From NCBI RefSeq assembly GCF_000621325.1, contig NZ_JHYQ01000019.1, positions 33,605-97,604 on the forward strand: DNA of 64,000 bases, read 5' to 3'. The notes beneath the pieces were generated by a model, which ran no database searches, was not told where the DNA came from, and saw only the letters and a list, made by a program, of their open reading frames with translations. The DNA comes from Thiothrix lacustris DSM 21227 (GTDB taxonomy: Bacteria; Pseudomonadota; Gammaproteobacteria; Thiotrichales; Thiotrichaceae). Each line of letters begins with the position of its first letter. Position 1 is the first letter of the stretch. The position numbers and the translations under genes are program-made. Of this stretch, positions 10,522 through 20,529 are shown piece after piece.

Positions 10522-10926
10522 ATGGCAAGACAGCCTAGAAAAGGTGCAACTGTTAACCTTCGTAAGAAGGTCAAGAAAACTGTCACTGACGGTGTTGCAC
10601 ACGTCCATGCATCATTCAATAACACAATTGTGACTATCACTGACCGCCAAGGCAATGCGCTGGCTTGGGCTACCTCTGGTGGTTCTGGTTTCCGTGGTTC
10701 ACGTAAAAGTACCCCGTTCGCTGCACAGGTTGCTGCTGAGCGTGCTGGTAATGCAGCGAAAGATTATGGCCTAAAAAACCTTGACGTTGAAGTTAAAGGT
10801 CCTGGTCCTGGTCGTGAGTCCGCTGTGCGTGCCCTGAACAGCGTTGGCTTCAGGATTAATAGCATTGTGGATGTAACGCCGATTCCCCACAACGGTTGCC
10901 GTCCACCTAAGAAACGTCGTGTGTAG
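10522..10926 (+). CDS. rpsK: Small-subunit ribosomal protein S11
   Basis: S11 forms the platform of the 30S subunit next to the mRNA exit. The 134-residue product contains [33 protein letters not shown] and the ending [18 protein letters not shown], all family hallmarks. Confidence 0.97.
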   Translation: MARQPRKGATVNLRKKVKKTVTDGVAHVHASFNNTIVTITDRQGNALAWATSGGSGFRGSRKSTPFAAQVAAERAGNAAKDYGLKNLDVEVKGPGPGRESAVRALNSVGFRINSIVDVTPIPHNGCRPPKKRRV

Positions 10927-10935
10927 GAGATAGTC

Positions 10936-11556
10936 ATGGCACGTTATATTGGCCCTACCTGCAAACTAAGCAGACGCGAAGGTACTGACCTTTTTCTGAA
11001 AAGTCGCAGTGTATCCCTCGAAAAGAAATGTAAACTGGATAAAGTTCCCGGTCAGCATGGCGAAAACAAAGCTCGCTTATCTGATTACGGTGTTCAGTTG
11101 CGTGAAAAGCAGAAAGTTCGCCGTATCTATGGTGTGCTGGAACGTCAATTCAGTAATTATTTTAAGGAAGCGGCACGTCGTAAAGGTTCTACAGGCGAAA
11201 ATCTGTTGAAACTTCTGGAATGTCGTCTGGATAACGTCGTTTATCGTATGGGTTATGGTTCTACCCGTGCTGAATCCCGCCAGCTGGTTAGCCACAAAGC
11301 TATTACAGTTAACGGGCAGTCGGTAAATATCCCGTCTTATCAGGTTAAATCTGGTGACGTCGTAGCCGTTCGTGAGAAGTCCAAAAAGCAAACACGTATA
11401 CAGGACTCTGTCGCTGTTGCTGACCAACTTGGCCTCCCGTCATGGGTGGAAGTTGATGTAAAGGGACTGTCAGGTACTTTTAAATCAGTACCGGATCGTA
11501 GCGATCTGCCAGCCGAAATTAATGAATCATTGATCGTGGAATTGTACTCCAAGTAA
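10936..11556 (+). CDS. rpsD: Small-subunit ribosomal protein S4
   Basis: S4 nucleates 30S assembly and is the alpha-operon repressor in E. coli. The 206-residue product matches the E. coli length. Conserved blocks include [32 protein letters not shown] and the S4 RNA-binding domain from about residue 95 ([20 protein letters not shown]). Confidence 0.98.
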   Translation: MARYIGPTCKLSRREGTDLFLKSRSVSLEKKCKLDKVPGQHGENKARLSDYGVQLREKQKVRRIYGVLERQFSNYFKEAARRKGSTGENLLKLLECRLDNVVYRMGYGSTRAESRQLVSHKAITVNGQSVNIPSYQVKSGDVVAVREKSKKQTRIQDSVAVADQLGLPSWVEVDVKGLSGTFKSVPDRSDLPAEINESLIVELYSK

Positions 11557-11583
11557 TCATTGATCAGGTTCGAGAGGAAAAGT

Positions 11584-12588
11584 ATGACCTCGAAAACAAC
11601 AGAATTACTGAAACCGCGTAATGTTCATGTGCAAGAGACAGGTTTAAACACCTATCGCATCACACTTGAACCGTTAGAGCGTGGTTTTGGACACACACTG
11701 GGTAATGCTCTGCGCCGCATTTTACTGTCTTCTATTCCAGGCAGTGCAGTGACAGAAGTGCAGATCACTGGTGTGGTACATGAATACACCAGTATCGAAG
11801 GTGTGCAAGAAGACGTAGTTGAGATTCTTTTGAATCTCAAAAATCTGGCGATTCGTCTCAATGCTCGTGATGAAGCTACCCTGACCCTTAAGAAAAAAGG
11901 TAAAGGCGTTGTAACAGCGGCGGACATTGAACGTGATCATGATATTGAGATCATTAACCCGGATCATGTTATTGCGCACATCACCAAGGACGACACTGAG
12001 CTGGAAATGAGCCTGACGATCACTCGTGGTCGTGGCTATCAACCAGCTTCTGTACGCCGTGGCCCTGATTCACCGGAATTGCCATTAGGCACTCTGGTGT
12101 TAGATGCCAGTTATAGCCCAATCACGCGTGTTGCTTACAACGTAGACAGCGCCCGTGTTGAGCAGCGTACTGATATGGACAAGCTGGTGCTGGAAATCCA
12201 GACTAATGGTTCCGTTAATGCGGAAGAATCCATTGGTATGGCAGCACAGATTCTGCAACAGCAATTGGCCGTGTTCTTTGATCTTCGTATTGAAGAGCCT
12301 GTCCGCCGTGAAGAATCTCAACCAGAAATTGACCCGATTCTGTTGCGTCCGGTTGACGATCTGGAACTGACTGTACGTTCAGCGAACTGCCTGAAAGCAG
12401 AGAACCTGTTCTACATCGGTGATCTTGTGCAACGTACTGAGACTGAATTGCTGAAGACACCAAATCTGGGCAAGAAGTCCTTAACTGAAATTAAAGATGT
12501 GCTGGCACAGCATGGTCTGACACTGGGTGCTAAGTTGGATAACTGGCCGCCAGCAGGTCTTGATCACCGTGACAGCAAAGTGGCTTAA
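11584..12588 (+). CDS. rpoA: RNA polymerase alpha subunit
   Basis: The alpha dimer scaffolds RNA polymerase, and its C-terminal domain binds UP elements and activators. I choose ATG 11584, preceded by GAGAGG, giving 334 residues; the open frame extends a few codons further upstream without a better start. The N-terminal domain shows [20 protein letters not shown]; the C-terminal domain shows [20 protein letters not shown] with the residues that contact DNA. Located between rpsD and rplQ as usual. Confidence 0.97.
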   Translation: MTSKTTELLKPRNVHVQETGLNTYRITLEPLERGFGHTLGNALRRILLSSIPGSAVTEVQITGVVHEYTSIEGVQEDVVEILLNLKNLAIRLNARDEATLTLKKKGKGVVTAADIERDHDIEIINPDHVIAHITKDDTELEMSLTITRGRGYQPASVRRGPDSPELPLGTLVLDASYSPITRVAYNVDSARVEQRTDMDKLVLEIQTNGSVNAEESIGMAAQILQQQLAVFFDLRIEEPVRREESQPEIDPILLRPVDDLELTVRSANCLKAENLFYIGDLVQRTETELLKTPNLGKKSLTEIKDVLAQHGLTLGAKLDNWPPAGLDHRDSKVA

Positions 12589-12613
12589 CCACGGGTTTTG
12601 AAGGATATAGAAG

Positions 12614-12997
12614 ATGCGTCACCGTAATACTGGTCGTCAATTAAGCCGCGATAGCAGCGCCCGTAAAGCCCTGCTGCAAGCTTTGACAAACTCACTGCTT
12701 CGTCACGAGACGATCAAAACAACTCTGCCAAAGGCCAAGGAATTGCGCCGTGTAGCAGAGCCATTGATCACTCGTGCCAAAGAAGACTCTGTACACAACC
12801 GCCGTATCGCTTTCTCGCGCTTGCGTGATAAAGAAATAGTTGGCAAATTGTTCAACGACCTTGGGCCACGTTTTAAAGAACGCCAAGGTGGTTATTTGCG
12901 TATCATCAAGTGTGGTTTCCGTGCTGGTGATAATGCGCCGATGGCTTATGTTGCACTGGTTGATGAGGCAGATGCTGCACAAGCTGCAGCAGAGTAA
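12614..12997 (+). CDS. rplQ: Large-subunit ribosomal protein L17
   Basis: L17 is the last gene of the alpha operon. The 127-residue product begins [20 protein letters not shown] and contains [21 protein letters not shown] terminator follows 23 bases after the stop. Confidence 0.97.
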   Translation: MRHRNTGRQLSRDSSARKALLQALTNSLLRHETIKTTLPKAKELRRVAEPLITRAKEDSVHNRRIAFSRLRDKEIVGKLFNDLGPRFKERQGGYLRIIKCGFRAGDNAPMAYVALVDEADAAQAAAE

Positions 12998-13020
12998 GCA
13001 AACGCTTCATGCTTCCTGAA

Positions 13021-13045
13021 AGGCCGACTTCGTTCGGCCTTTTTG
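13021..13045 (+). terminator. Rho-independent terminator after the alpha operon
   Basis: The arms AGGCCGA and TCGGCCT flank a short CTTCGT loop and are followed by a T-rich run. This closes the ribosomal protein gene block. Confidence 0.9.
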
Positions 13046-13069
13046 CGTTTCTTTTATTCAGGGGATGGT

Positions 13070-13447
13070 ATGGAAAACAACCCACAAGTCGTAACTGCTG
13101 ACAGTGCGCGTAAAACTGCAAAGTTCTTTTATTACGGTAATCTACTCTCTGTACTTATTCCTTTTCCAATCTTTATTCTATGGTTTGGCGCAGGAATACT
13201 CGTGTATGCCATGCTTCGCCACCACCCAAACCCACGGGTAGGCTATTATACCCAGATAGCCACTTACCATTATTACGGTTTGGCCGGTGGTCTAGTTCCT
13301 ATATTGACGTTTGCTCCTGGTGACTTTTTTGCGAACTGGTGGTGGGCGTTATGGATTGTTTGCGTCGTGATACTGGTTCCGCTGTCTATTCGCGAGTTGC
13401 TGCGAATTAACCGTGAAACATGGCACGATACTGTTAAGTCTCACTGA
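13070..13447 (+). CDS. Small membrane protein of unknown function
   Basis: The 125-residue product starts [16 protein letters not shown] from an ATG preceded by GGGGAT. Three hydrophobic segments are visible: [20 protein letters not shown], around [13 protein letters not shown], and [17 protein letters not shown]. The C terminus is hydrophilic and probably cytoplasmic. I do not recognise the family. It follows the alpha-operon terminator and lies ten bases before bioB, so the two may share a transcript, but nothing links it to biotin synthesis. Confidence 0.75.
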   Translation: MENNPQVVTADSARKTAKFFYYGNLLSVLIPFPIFILWFGAGILVYAMLRHHPNPRVGYYTQIATYHYYGLAGGLVPILTFAPGDFFANWWWALWIVCVVILVPLSIRELLRINRETWHDTVKSH

Positions 13448-13457
13448 GGAGTGGACA

Positions 13458-14429
13458 ATGTCTGAATTACGTCATGATTGGCACATCGAAGAAATCAATG
13501 CCTTGCTGGCAATGCCGTTCAGTGATTTGATGTTCAAAGCGCACGAGGTGCATCTGGAGCATTTTCCAAGTAATCAAGTGCAAGTTAGTACCCTATTGAG
13601 TATTAAAACAGGCGCTTGCCCAGAAGATTGTGGATATTGTTCTCAAAGTGCTACCAATGACACTTCGCTTGAGCGAGAGCGCCTGTTGCCCTTACAGGAG
13701 GTCATCGATTCAGCCAAAACTGCGCAAGCAAATGGTGCTACCCGCTTCTGTATGGGGGCTGCATGGCGTAACCCAACTGACAAGAACCTTGAGCGTGTGA
13801 TTGACATGGTTCAGGCTGTCAAAGGCATGGGGCTGGAAACCTGTGTTACTTTGGGAATGCTTACGGATAGGCAGGCAGGCCGCCTTAAGGATGCAGGGCT
13901 AGATTATTACAACCATAATCTTGATACCTCACCTGAGTTTTACGGTAGCGTGATATCCACCCGTACTTTTCAGGATCGTTTGGATACGCTAGAGCACGTG
14001 CGTAATGCAGGTATCAACGTTTGTTCGGGTGGCATTCTAGGTATGGGTGAAACGCGTTTAGACCGTGCCCGTTTATTGCAGCAATTGGCGAATCTGAAAT
14101 TCCATCCTGAATCTGTGCCTATCAATGATCTGGTCAAGATTAAGGGAACGCCATTAGCGGGCGTAGACAAGCTTGACCCGTTTGAGTTTATCCGTACTGT
14201 TGCAGCAGCGCGAATCATGATGCCTAAATCTTACGTGCGCCTCTCGGCAGGTCGTAATGATATGACCGACGAAATGCAGGCATGGTGTTTCTTTGCAGGC
14301 GCCAATTCTATTTTTTATGGCGAAAAACTGCTAACAACTGAAAATCCCGCTGAAAGTCACGACCAGCAACTGTTCACCCGATTGGGAATTGTGGCTGAAG
14401 CCGGAAAAGCTGGCAGCACCCACCTGTAA
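13458..14429 (+). CDS. bioB: Biotin synthase
   Basis: BioB is a radical SAM enzyme that inserts sulfur into dethiobiotin. The 323-residue product contains [11 protein letters not shown], the CxxxCxxC motif that ligates the catalytic [4Fe-4S] cluster, and further blocks [13 protein letters not shown] and SAGRNDM typical of the family. ATG 13458 has GAGGA six to eight bases upstream; the open frame extends further upstream into the preceding gene. No other bio genes are in the window, so the rest of the pathway must be elsewhere. Confidence 0.96.
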   Translation: MSELRHDWHIEEINALLAMPFSDLMFKAHEVHLEHFPSNQVQVSTLLSIKTGACPEDCGYCSQSATNDTSLERERLLPLQEVIDSAKTAQANGATRFCMGAAWRNPTDKNLERVIDMVQAVKGMGLETCVTLGMLTDRQAGRLKDAGLDYYNHNLDTSPEFYGSVISTRTFQDRLDTLEHVRNAGINVCSGGILGMGETRLDRARLLQQLANLKFHPESVPINDLVKIKGTPLAGVDKLDPFEFIRTVAAARIMMPKSYVRLSAGRNDMTDEMQAWCFFAGANSIFYGEKLLTTENPAESHDQQLFTRLGIVAEAGKAGSTHL

Positions 14430-14442
14430 GGAGTAGGGCATC

Positions 14443-16314
14443 ATGCATTACCCACAACCCTATGATGTCATCGTTATCGGCGGCGGACACGCCGGAACCG
14501 AGGCGGCTCTAGCGGCGGCACGGATGGGGCAGCGTACCCTGTTGTTGACCCACAATATCGAAACCATTGGCGCGATGAGCTGCAATCCCGCTATCGGCGG
14601 TATTGGTAAAGGCCATTTGGTCAAGGAAGTCGATGCGCTGGGCGGCGCAATGGCGCACGCCGCCGACCGGGGTGGTATCCAGTTCCGCACCCTCAATTCC
14701 AGCAAAGGTGCGGCGGTGCGTGCAACCCGTGCGCAGGCTGACCGGGTACGTTACAAGGCGGCGATTCGTACCATCGTTGAGAACCAGCCTAATCTGCACA
14801 TGTTCCAGCAAGCGGTCGATGATTTGCTGGTGGAAGGCGATACCGTCGTCGGGGTGCGAACCCAAATGGGCTTGAGCTTTACAGCGCGTGCGGTAGTGCT
14901 GACATCGGGGACGTTTCTTGCGGGTAAAATTCACATTGGCTTGAGCAACCATGCGGGAGGTCGGGCAGGTGATCCGCCTTCGATGGCGCTGGCGGAACGC
15001 TTGCGTGAACTGCCGTTTCGTGTGGATCGTCTGAAAACAGGCACACCGCCGCGTATTGATGCCCGTAGCATCGACTTCAGCAAGCTCGAAGAGCAGCCAG
15101 GTGATACGCCGACCCCAGTATTTTCCTTTTTGGGCAACGTGGATGAGCACCCGCCGCAAGTTTCTTGCCACATCACCTATACCAATCCCCAGACGCACGA
15201 CATCATTCGCAGCGGGCTGGATCGTTCGCCGATGTACACCGGCGTGATTGAAGGCATAGGCCCGCGTTACTGCCCGTCGATTGAAGACAAGGTAGTGCGT
15301 TTTGCCGATAAGGATCGTCACCAGATTTTCATCGAGCCGGAAGGGCTGGATACCCACGAAGTCTACCCCAACGGTATTTCCACCAGTTTGCCGTTTGATG
15401 TGCAGTATGCGTTGGTGCGCTCAATGGCAGGTTTGGAAAATGCACATATTACTCGCCCCGGCTACGCGATCGAATACGACTTTTTCGACCCGCGTGACCT
15501 GAAGCCGACGCTGGAAACCAAAGCGATGCACGGCCTGTTTTTTGCCGGGCAAATCAATGGCACAACAGGCTACGAAGAAGCCGCTGCTCAAGGCTTGCTG
15601 GCGGGTTTGAATGCCGGGTTGTACGCGCAGGAAAAAGACGGTTGGTCGCCGCGTCGTGATCAGGCTTACCTCGGTGTATTGGTGGACGATTTGATTACCT
15701 TGGGCACGAAAGAACCGTACCGCATGTTCACCAGCCGCGCCGAGCACCGTTTATTGTTGCGTGAAGACAATGCTGATCTGCGTTTGACTGAACAGGGTAG
15801 GGCGCTGGGCTTGGTGGATGACACCCGCTGGGCGGCCTTCTGCGAAAAACGCGAAGCTATCGAGCTGGAACAGCAACGTTTGCGCTCCACAGTATTACAA
15901 CCGAATGCTGTTAGTGCGGAAGACAGCCAGCGTGTGTTTGGTGATGTTTTATCGCGGGATTACAAGCTGCATGACTTGTTGCGCCGTCCGAATGTCACTT
16001 ACGCAGATTTAACAGGCTTGCCTGCCGTAGGGAGTCCGGTGACGGATGAAAAAGTGGCAGAGCAGGTCGAAATCCAGTGCAAATACGCCGGTTACATCGA
16101 GCGTCAGCAAGGCGAAATCGACAAACAGCGCCGCCATGAGGAAACCCGCTTGCCGGATTGGCTGGATTACGCACAGGTACGCGGTTTATCCAACGAAGTC
16201 CGCCAGAAATTGCAGAGCCAACGCCCGGTTACTATTGGTCAGGCTGCCCGCACGCCGGGAATTACACCAGCCGCCATTTCATTGTTATTGGTTCACTTGA
16301 AAAAGGCGGGTTAA
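14443..16314 (+). CDS. mnmG: tRNA uridine-5-carboxymethylaminomethyl modification enzyme, FAD subunit
   Basis: MnmG (GidA) works with MnmE to modify wobble U34 of several tRNAs. The 623-residue product has the FAD-binding motif [19 protein letters not shown] near the N terminus and the GidA signature [20 protein letters not shown], then [15 protein letters not shown] and the C-terminal MnmE-binding domain. It is followed by rsmG, parA and parB, the classic gid-par cluster often found near oriC. Codon use shifts toward C/G-ending codons relative to bioB. Confidence 0.97.
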   Translation: MHYPQPYDVIVIGGGHAGTEAALAAARMGQRTLLLTHNIETIGAMSCNPAIGGIGKGHLVKEVDALGGAMAHAADRGGIQFRTLNSSKGAAVRATRAQADRVRYKAAIRTIVENQPNLHMFQQAVDDLLVEGDTVVGVRTQMGLSFTARAVVLTSGTFLAGKIHIGLSNHAGGRAGDPPSMALAERLRELPFRVDRLKTGTPPRIDARSIDFSKLEEQPGDTPTPVFSFLGNVDEHPPQVSCHITYTNPQTHDIIRSGLDRSPMYTGVIEGIGPRYCPSIEDKVVRFADKDRHQIFIEPEGLDTHEVYPNGISTSLPFDVQYALVRSMAGLENAHITRPGYAIEYDFFDPRDLKPTLETKAMHGLFFAGQINGTTGYEEAAAQGLLAGLNAGLYAQEKDGWSPRRDQAYLGVLVDDLITLGTKEPYRMFTSRAEHRLLLREDNADLRLTEQGRALGLVDDTRWAAFCEKREAIELEQQRLRSTVLQPNAVSAEDSQRVFGDVLSRDYKLHDLLRRPNVTYADLTGLPAVGSPVTDEKVAEQVEIQCKYAGYIERQQGEIDKQRRHEETRLPDWLDYAQVRGLSNEVRQKLQSQRPVTIGQAARTPGITPAAISLLLVHLKKAG

Positions 16315-16317
16315 GGC

Positions 16318-16890
16318 ATGGATGCGCATGAAACACAGTTACTTAACCGTTACCTGCAACTGCTGCAACGCTGGAACAAGGTCTACAACCTGACCGCTGT
16401 GCGTGATCCGGCTGAAATGCAATCTTTGCACATTGCTGACAGCATTAGTGTTGCGCCCTATTTACGCGGGGAAACCTGTCTCGATGTGGGTAGTGGTGCT
16501 GGCTTGCCGGGAATCCCGCTGGCTATCCTCCAGCCTGAACGCCATTTCACCCTGCTGGACACCAATGGTAAAAAGACCCGATTTATACAGCAAGCGGTGC
16601 TGGAGTTGGGTTTGAAGAACGTTACGGTGATTCAGACACGGGTGGAAAGCTGGCAGCCTGCTGGGCATTTTGACGCAATTATTAGCCGTGCTTTTGCCTC
16701 GCTCCGGGATTTTGTGACCTTTACCGGAAAACATGCCGGTGAAAATGGTATCCTCTATGCGATGAAGGGGCGCTACCCCGCCAGCGAGTTGGCAGAGCTT
16801 CCCATGGGCTGGCAAATGACTGCTCAGCATCCTCTACATGTGCCGGGTCTGGATGCAGAGAGGCATCTCTTGGAATTACAGCGAGACTAA
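16318..16890 (+). CDS. rsmG: 16S rRNA (guanine527-N7)-methyltransferase
   Basis: RsmG (GidB) methylates G527 of 16S rRNA using SAM. The 190-residue product carries the SAM-binding motif CLDVGSGAGLPGIPLAIL and the conserved SRAFASLRDFV. It is slightly shorter than E. coli RsmG (207). It starts three bases after mnmG and ends five bases before parA, so the four genes form one operon. Confidence 0.96.
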   Translation: MDAHETQLLNRYLQLLQRWNKVYNLTAVRDPAEMQSLHIADSISVAPYLRGETCLDVGSGAGLPGIPLAILQPERHFTLLDTNGKKTRFIQQAVLELGLKNVTVIQTRVESWQPAGHFDAIISRAFASLRDFVTFTGKHAGENGILYAMKGRYPASELAELPMGWQMTAQHPLHVPGLDAERHLLELQRD

Positions 16891-16894
16891 ACCC

Positions 16895-17689
16895 ATGACG
16901 CGAGTTATCGCCATCGCCAACCAGAAAGGTGGCGTGGGTAAAACCACGACCGCTGTTAATTTAGCTGCATCTCTCGCCGCGATGAAGCGTCGTATTTTAT
17001 TGGTGGATATCGACCCTCAAGGCAACGCTACCACCGGTGTTGGTTTAGAGAAGCATGGGCAAGCGGTGACATTAACAGATGTTCTGTTGGGAGAGGCTCA
17101 GGCTGTTGATATTCTGGAAGAATTGCCCAATAGTATGCTGCACGTGCTACCCGGTTCACCGGATGTCACGATTGCAGAAGTGAAGCTGATGAACTCTGCG
17201 CGACGTGAATACCACTTACGTGACGCCTTAGCACCCTTACTCGATAGCTATGATTATATTCTGATTGACTGTCCACCTTCACTAAACATGTTGACGGTGA
17301 ACGCGCTGGTGGCTGCGGATGGTGTGATAATTCCCATGCAATGTGAGTACTATGCATTGGAAGGCTTGAGTGCTTTAGTCGGGACAATTGAACGCATTAC
17401 ACAAACCGCCAACCCCCAATTGAAAGTCATGGGATTGGTGCGAACAATGTACGATCCACGCAGCAATTTAGCTCGCGATGTTTCCGAGCAGATCCATGCT
17501 TTCTTTAGGAATAAAGTTTATAGCACGGCTATTCCGCGTAATATTCGTTTGGCAGAAGCGCCTAGCCATGGCTTGTCAGCACTTGAATACGATAAAGGTT
17601 CCCGTGGTGCATTAGCATACCTAGCCTTAGCGGCTGAAATGCTACGTAAGGATGGAGCGATCATTGCAGCGGATGGAGAGCAGGCGTAG
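16895..17689 (+). CDS. parA: Chromosome-partitioning ATPase ParA
   Basis: The 264-residue product is a deviant-Walker ATPase: NQKGGVGKTT at about residues 9-18 carries the signature lysine, and DIDPQGNATTG and LIDCPPSLNMLTVNAL follow. ParA drives segregation of ParB-parS complexes. ATG 16895 gives the family N terminus MTRVIAIANQKGG; the frame is open further upstream inside rsmG but without homology. The stop overlaps the parB start by one base. Confidence 0.96.
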   Translation: MTRVIAIANQKGGVGKTTTAVNLAASLAAMKRRILLVDIDPQGNATTGVGLEKHGQAVTLTDVLLGEAQAVDILEELPNSMLHVLPGSPDVTIAEVKLMNSARREYHLRDALAPLLDSYDYILIDCPPSLNMLTVNALVAADGVIIPMQCEYYALEGLSALVGTIERITQTANPQLKVMGLVRTMYDPRSNLARDVSEQIHAFFRNKVYSTAIPRNIRLAEAPSHGLSALEYDKGSRGALAYLALAAEMLRKDGAIIAADGEQA

Positions 17690-18540
17690 TGAAGAAGCAA
17701 GCGTTAGGTCGTGGTCTTGAGATGTTGCTGAGTTCAGCGCGAGGTGATGCTGAACAAATCGATGATATTAGTTTGAAAAAACTGCCGATAGAGCGCATTC
17801 GTCCGGGGCAGTACCAGCCTCGCACGCGTATGGATCCTGATGCGTTGCAGGAACTAGCCGATTCTATTCAAGCTCAAGGCTTGGTGCAGCCTGTCGTGGT
17901 GCGTAAGCTCGGCGGTGGGGAATACGAGCTGATTGCGGGTGAGCGTCGCTGGCGGGCTTCACAGATGGCTGGTTTGCACGAAATTCCTGCGATTGTGCGT
18001 GAGATTCCCGATCAAGCCGCCGCCGCAATGTCGTTGATCGAAAATATCCAACGTGAAGATCTCAATGCTTTGGAAGAGGCGAGTGCTCTGCGTCGCTTGA
18101 TTGATGAGTTTGGCTTAACCCACCAGCAAACCGCTGAAGCGGTCGGGCGCTCTCGTGCTGCGGTCACCAATTTGTTGCGGTTACTGGATTTACAGCCTGA
18201 AACCAAGGCATTCGTGGATGCAGGGCAACTTGAAATGGGTCATGCGCGTGCATTACTGGCTTTGCAAGGCCAACAGCAGGTGGATATCGCCCAGCAGGTT
18301 GCTCAGCGGCAGATGTCTGTGCGTGAAACAGAGCGTCTAGTTAAAAACACATTAGCGGTAGGGCAGAAGCCTATTGCCGAGGTTCGGCTATCCCCTGATG
18401 TGGTGAAATTGGAAAAAACCCTTACCGATACCCTTGGTGCGAAAGTAGCCATTCGTTACAATCGTGCAGGAAAAGGTAAACTTATCATTGAATACAATAG
18501 CTTAGATGAGCTTGATGGTATTCTTGATCATATTCAGTAA
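17689..18540 (+). CDS. parB: Chromosome-partitioning protein ParB
   Basis: ParB binds parS sites and spreads as a CTP-dependent clamp. The 283-residue product starts from a GTG that overlaps the parA TAG. It has the N-terminal motif LGRGLEMLL, the CTP-binding GERRWRASQMAG at about residues 83-94, and a helix-turn-helix (LTHQQTAEAVGRSRAAVTNLL). I found no full parS sequence in the window. Confidence 0.95.
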   Translation: MKKQALGRGLEMLLSSARGDAEQIDDISLKKLPIERIRPGQYQPRTRMDPDALQELADSIQAQGLVQPVVVRKLGGGEYELIAGERRWRASQMAGLHEIPAIVREIPDQAAAAMSLIENIQREDLNALEEASALRRLIDEFGLTHQQTAEAVGRSRAAVTNLLRLLDLQPETKAFVDAGQLEMGHARALLALQGQQQVDIAQQVAQRQMSVRETERLVKNTLAVGQKPIAEVRLSPDVVKLEKTLTDTLGAKVAIRYNRAGKGKLIIEYNSLDELDGILDHIQ

Positions 18541-18557
18541 ATATTATGCCCAAGGTG

Positions 18558-18586
18558 TTGCCGCGAAGGAAGAATCGCTGCATAAT
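18558..18586 (+). promoter_or_regulatory. Promoter of rpsT
   Basis: TTGCCG at 18558-18563 and CATAAT at 18581-18586 lie 17 bases apart in the gap between parB and rpsT. Predicted initiation is about 35 bases before the rpsT start. Confidence 0.6.
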
Positions 18587-18627
18587 ACGCCCCTTGTTTT
18601 TCGGATTGGTTTTTCGGGAGAATACCC

Positions 18628-18894
18628 TTGCCTAACATAGCTTCAGCTAAAAAACGTGTTCGCCAGAGCGAAGTAAGCCGTATGCGGAATCGCCATATGC
18701 GTACACGTTTGCGCACACAAATTAAAAATGTTCTGCACGCCATTGCTGCGGGCGATCGCGAAGCTGCCCTGTCTGCTTACCAAGCGGCTGTGCCTGTGAT
18801 TGACTCCATTGCTGACAAAGGCATTATTCACAAGAATAAAGCAGCTCGTCATAAAAGCCGTCTGAACGCTCACATCAAAGCATTACAAGCTTAA
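18628..18894 (+). CDS. rpsT: Small-subunit ribosomal protein S20, TTG start
   Basis: S20 is a helical 16S rRNA-binding protein. The 88-residue product begins at TTG with CGGGAG eight bases upstream and reads MPNIASAKKRVRQSEVSRMR; the family N terminus leaves no alternative start. E. coli rpsT also begins with UUG, and there the weak start is part of autoregulation. The gene has its own promoter and terminator, so it is monocistronic. Confidence 0.96.
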   Translation: MPNIASAKKRVRQSEVSRMRNRHMRTRLRTQIKNVLHAIAAGDREAALSAYQAAVPVIDSIADKGIIHKNKAARHKSRLNAHIKALQA

Positions 18895-18925
18895 TCTAAA
18901 AGATTGGTTTGAAAAGTTTTCCAAG

Positions 18926-18950
18926 GCCGGTTTGTAATAACCGGCTTTTT
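18926..18950 (+). terminator. Rho-independent terminator of rpsT
   Basis: GCCGGTT and AACCGGC flank a six-base loop and are followed directly by TTTTT. Confidence 0.9.
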
Positions 18951-18967
18951 GTGTTTGTGTGGTGTTT

Positions 18968-19567
18968 ATGCTAAAAGTTGGTCTGACAGGCGGCATCGGT
19001 TGTGGAAAGTCTACGGCAGTGCGTCGTTTTCGAGAACTAGGTGTTCCCGTTATTGAGGCTGACTTGATCGCGCGTGAAGTGGTTGCAATTGGGCAACCTG
19101 CTTTAGATGAAATTGCTACCTTATTTGGACATCAGGCACTGCAAAGTGATGGTGCGCTTAATCGTAGCTGGTTGCGTCAAACCGTTTTTGGCGATTCTTT
19201 ACGCCTGCAACAACTTGAGTCCATCCTGCACCCTCGCATTCGTACTGAAATCCTCAATAGAATGGCTGCTTGCACACACAGTGCTTACGTTATTGTTGAT
19301 GTCCCTTTGTTGTTTGAAAAGGACTATACTCAACTTTTCGATCGTATTTTAGTGATTGACTGTTTGCCAGATCAGCAACGTACTCGGGTACAGGTTCGTG
19401 ATGGTAGTGATGACACGGTGATTAGCTCGATCATGCAGTCACAAATAGAGCGAGAAGCACGTTTACAGCGAGCTAATGATATTATTAGTAATACCTCGTC
19501 AATTACTGATTTCTATGAAAAAATTAATGAAATAAATAATAGATATGTGAAATTTTCAGAGGCTTAG
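18968..19567 (+). CDS. coaE: Dephospho-CoA kinase
   Basis: CoaE phosphorylates dephospho-CoA in the last step of coenzyme A synthesis. The 199-residue product has the P-loop LTGGIGCGKST at residues 6-16, EADLIAREV, and DVPLLFE, all typical. A GTG at 18959 is an alternative start nine bases upstream; ATG 18968 gives the family N terminus. Neither has a good ribosome site. It begins 18 bases after the rpsT terminator and is followed by zapD, a conserved pairing in gammaproteobacteria. Confidence 0.94.
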   Translation: MLKVGLTGGIGCGKSTAVRRFRELGVPVIEADLIAREVVAIGQPALDEIATLFGHQALQSDGALNRSWLRQTVFGDSLRLQQLESILHPRIRTEILNRMAACTHSAYVIVDVPLLFEKDYTQLFDRILVIDCLPDQQRTRVQVRDGSDDTVISSIMQSQIEREARLQRANDIISNTSSITDFYEKINEINNRYVKFSEA

Positions 19568-19597
19568 TTGCTTGTTCTATTAGCTTTTTGGTATAAA
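19568..19597 (+). promoter_or_regulatory. Candidate zapD promoter
   Basis: TTGCTT (19568-19573) and TATAAA (19592-19597) are 18 bases apart immediately after the coaE stop. Initiation would fall about 80 bases before the preferred zapD start and about 25 before the alternative start at 19628. Confidence 0.45.
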
Positions 19598-19684
19598 GGC
19601 TATTCAATAGGGCTTGCAAAGTATTTTATGATGATTTATGCACAACCGCTGAATGAAGATATTCGCCGAATTTCTGAGCCACAT

Positions 19685-20449
19685 ATGATTGGTTATGAAC
19701 AACCGTTAAACGAGAAAATTCGTCTGTTTATGCGGCTAGAGCTGCTGACAGGAAGGTTTCTATACCATATTTCGAAGGATCCTCAACCTGAGGACACGGT
19801 AGCAGCCTTACATCTACTGCTCGATCTGTATAATTTGTCTGCCCGTCTTGATGTTAAAAGTGAAATTTTAAAAGAAATTGATCGGATGGGGCAGTCTGCT
19901 CGGTTGTTAATGCGCAAAGAAGATGCTGATGCTACGCGTTTAGATGCAGTATTGGAAAAGCTGAACCATCATAGTGATGTGCTTTATCAGCAACGCGGGC
20001 AGTTAGGCCAGCACCTAAAAAATCATATGTTCTTCAATAGTTTGAGACAAAGATCCACTTTGCCAGGTGGACTTAATGGTTTTGATATTCCATTGTTTCA
20101 CTATTGGCAGGAACAATCCATTGATGTACGTATTGATGATTTAAATGAGTGGATCGAGCCATACGTGACGGCTAATGCTGCTGCTCGTGAGCTTTTAAAT
20201 ATCGTCCGTGATTTCGGTGAGCGTTATGAAGAAGTTGCTAAGGAAGGTTTCTATCAGTCGATGATGGAGGCGCGTAAGCCTTACCAGATGATGCGGGTGG
20301 AGTTGCCGGATAATGTGGATTATTACCCTGAAATCAGTGCTGGCAAACAGCGCTTTACCTTGCGTTTCGTTAATGCAGACATGCTGGCTGAACGTGGCAA
20401 GCAGAACCATAAAGATGTGAAGTTTACATTGGTTTTGTGTTCTTTCTAA
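19685..20449 (+). CDS. zapD: Cell-division factor ZapD
   Basis: ZapD (YacF) bundles FtsZ filaments at the division site. From ATG 19685 the product has 254 residues and reads MIGYEQPLNEKIRLFMRLEL, matching the E. coli N-terminal block EHPLNEKMRTWLRIE; further along, SLRQRSTLPGGLNGFDIPLFHYW and YYPEISAGKQRFTLRF match the family. ATGs at 19628/19631 would add about 18 residues that read MIYAQPLNEDIRR, a near copy of the true N terminus, so the upstream region looks like a small diverged duplication. Neither start has a strong ribosome site. A terminator follows. Confidence 0.88.
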   Translation: MIGYEQPLNEKIRLFMRLELLTGRFLYHISKDPQPEDTVAALHLLLDLYNLSARLDVKSEILKEIDRMGQSARLLMRKEDADATRLDAVLEKLNHHSDVLYQQRGQLGQHLKNHMFFNSLRQRSTLPGGLNGFDIPLFHYWQEQSIDVRIDDLNEWIEPYVTANAAARELLNIVRDFGERYEEVAKEGFYQSMMEARKPYQMMRVELPDNVDYYPEISAGKQRFTLRFVNADMLAERGKQNHKDVKFTLVLCSF

Positions 20450-20487
20450 GCATTTCAACGGATTGATTCGATAGTTGTTTCGATGAA

Positions 20488-20509
20488 AAACGGGCTTTTA
20501 GGCCCGTTT
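20488..20509. terminator. Bidirectional terminator between zapD and the DUF2914 gene
   Basis: AAACGGGC and GCCCGTTT form an eight-base-pair stem around TTTTAG. It lies between two convergent genes and has A-rich and T-rich flanks, so it can serve both. Confidence 0.8.
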
Positions 20510-20529
20510 CTCAATTCTGACATAGACTT

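Noticed and set aside
13408..13423. GTGAAACA half-site of parS in bioB's upstream gene, with similar strings in rpsN and parB
   Set aside because: Only one half of the 16-base parS palindrome is present; the string is the ordinary codon run Arg-Glu-Thr or similar. No full parS was found.
14509..15357. 282-codon open frame on the minus strand inside mnmG
   Set aside because: It is a shadow of a GC-rich coding region and shows no domain or start signal.
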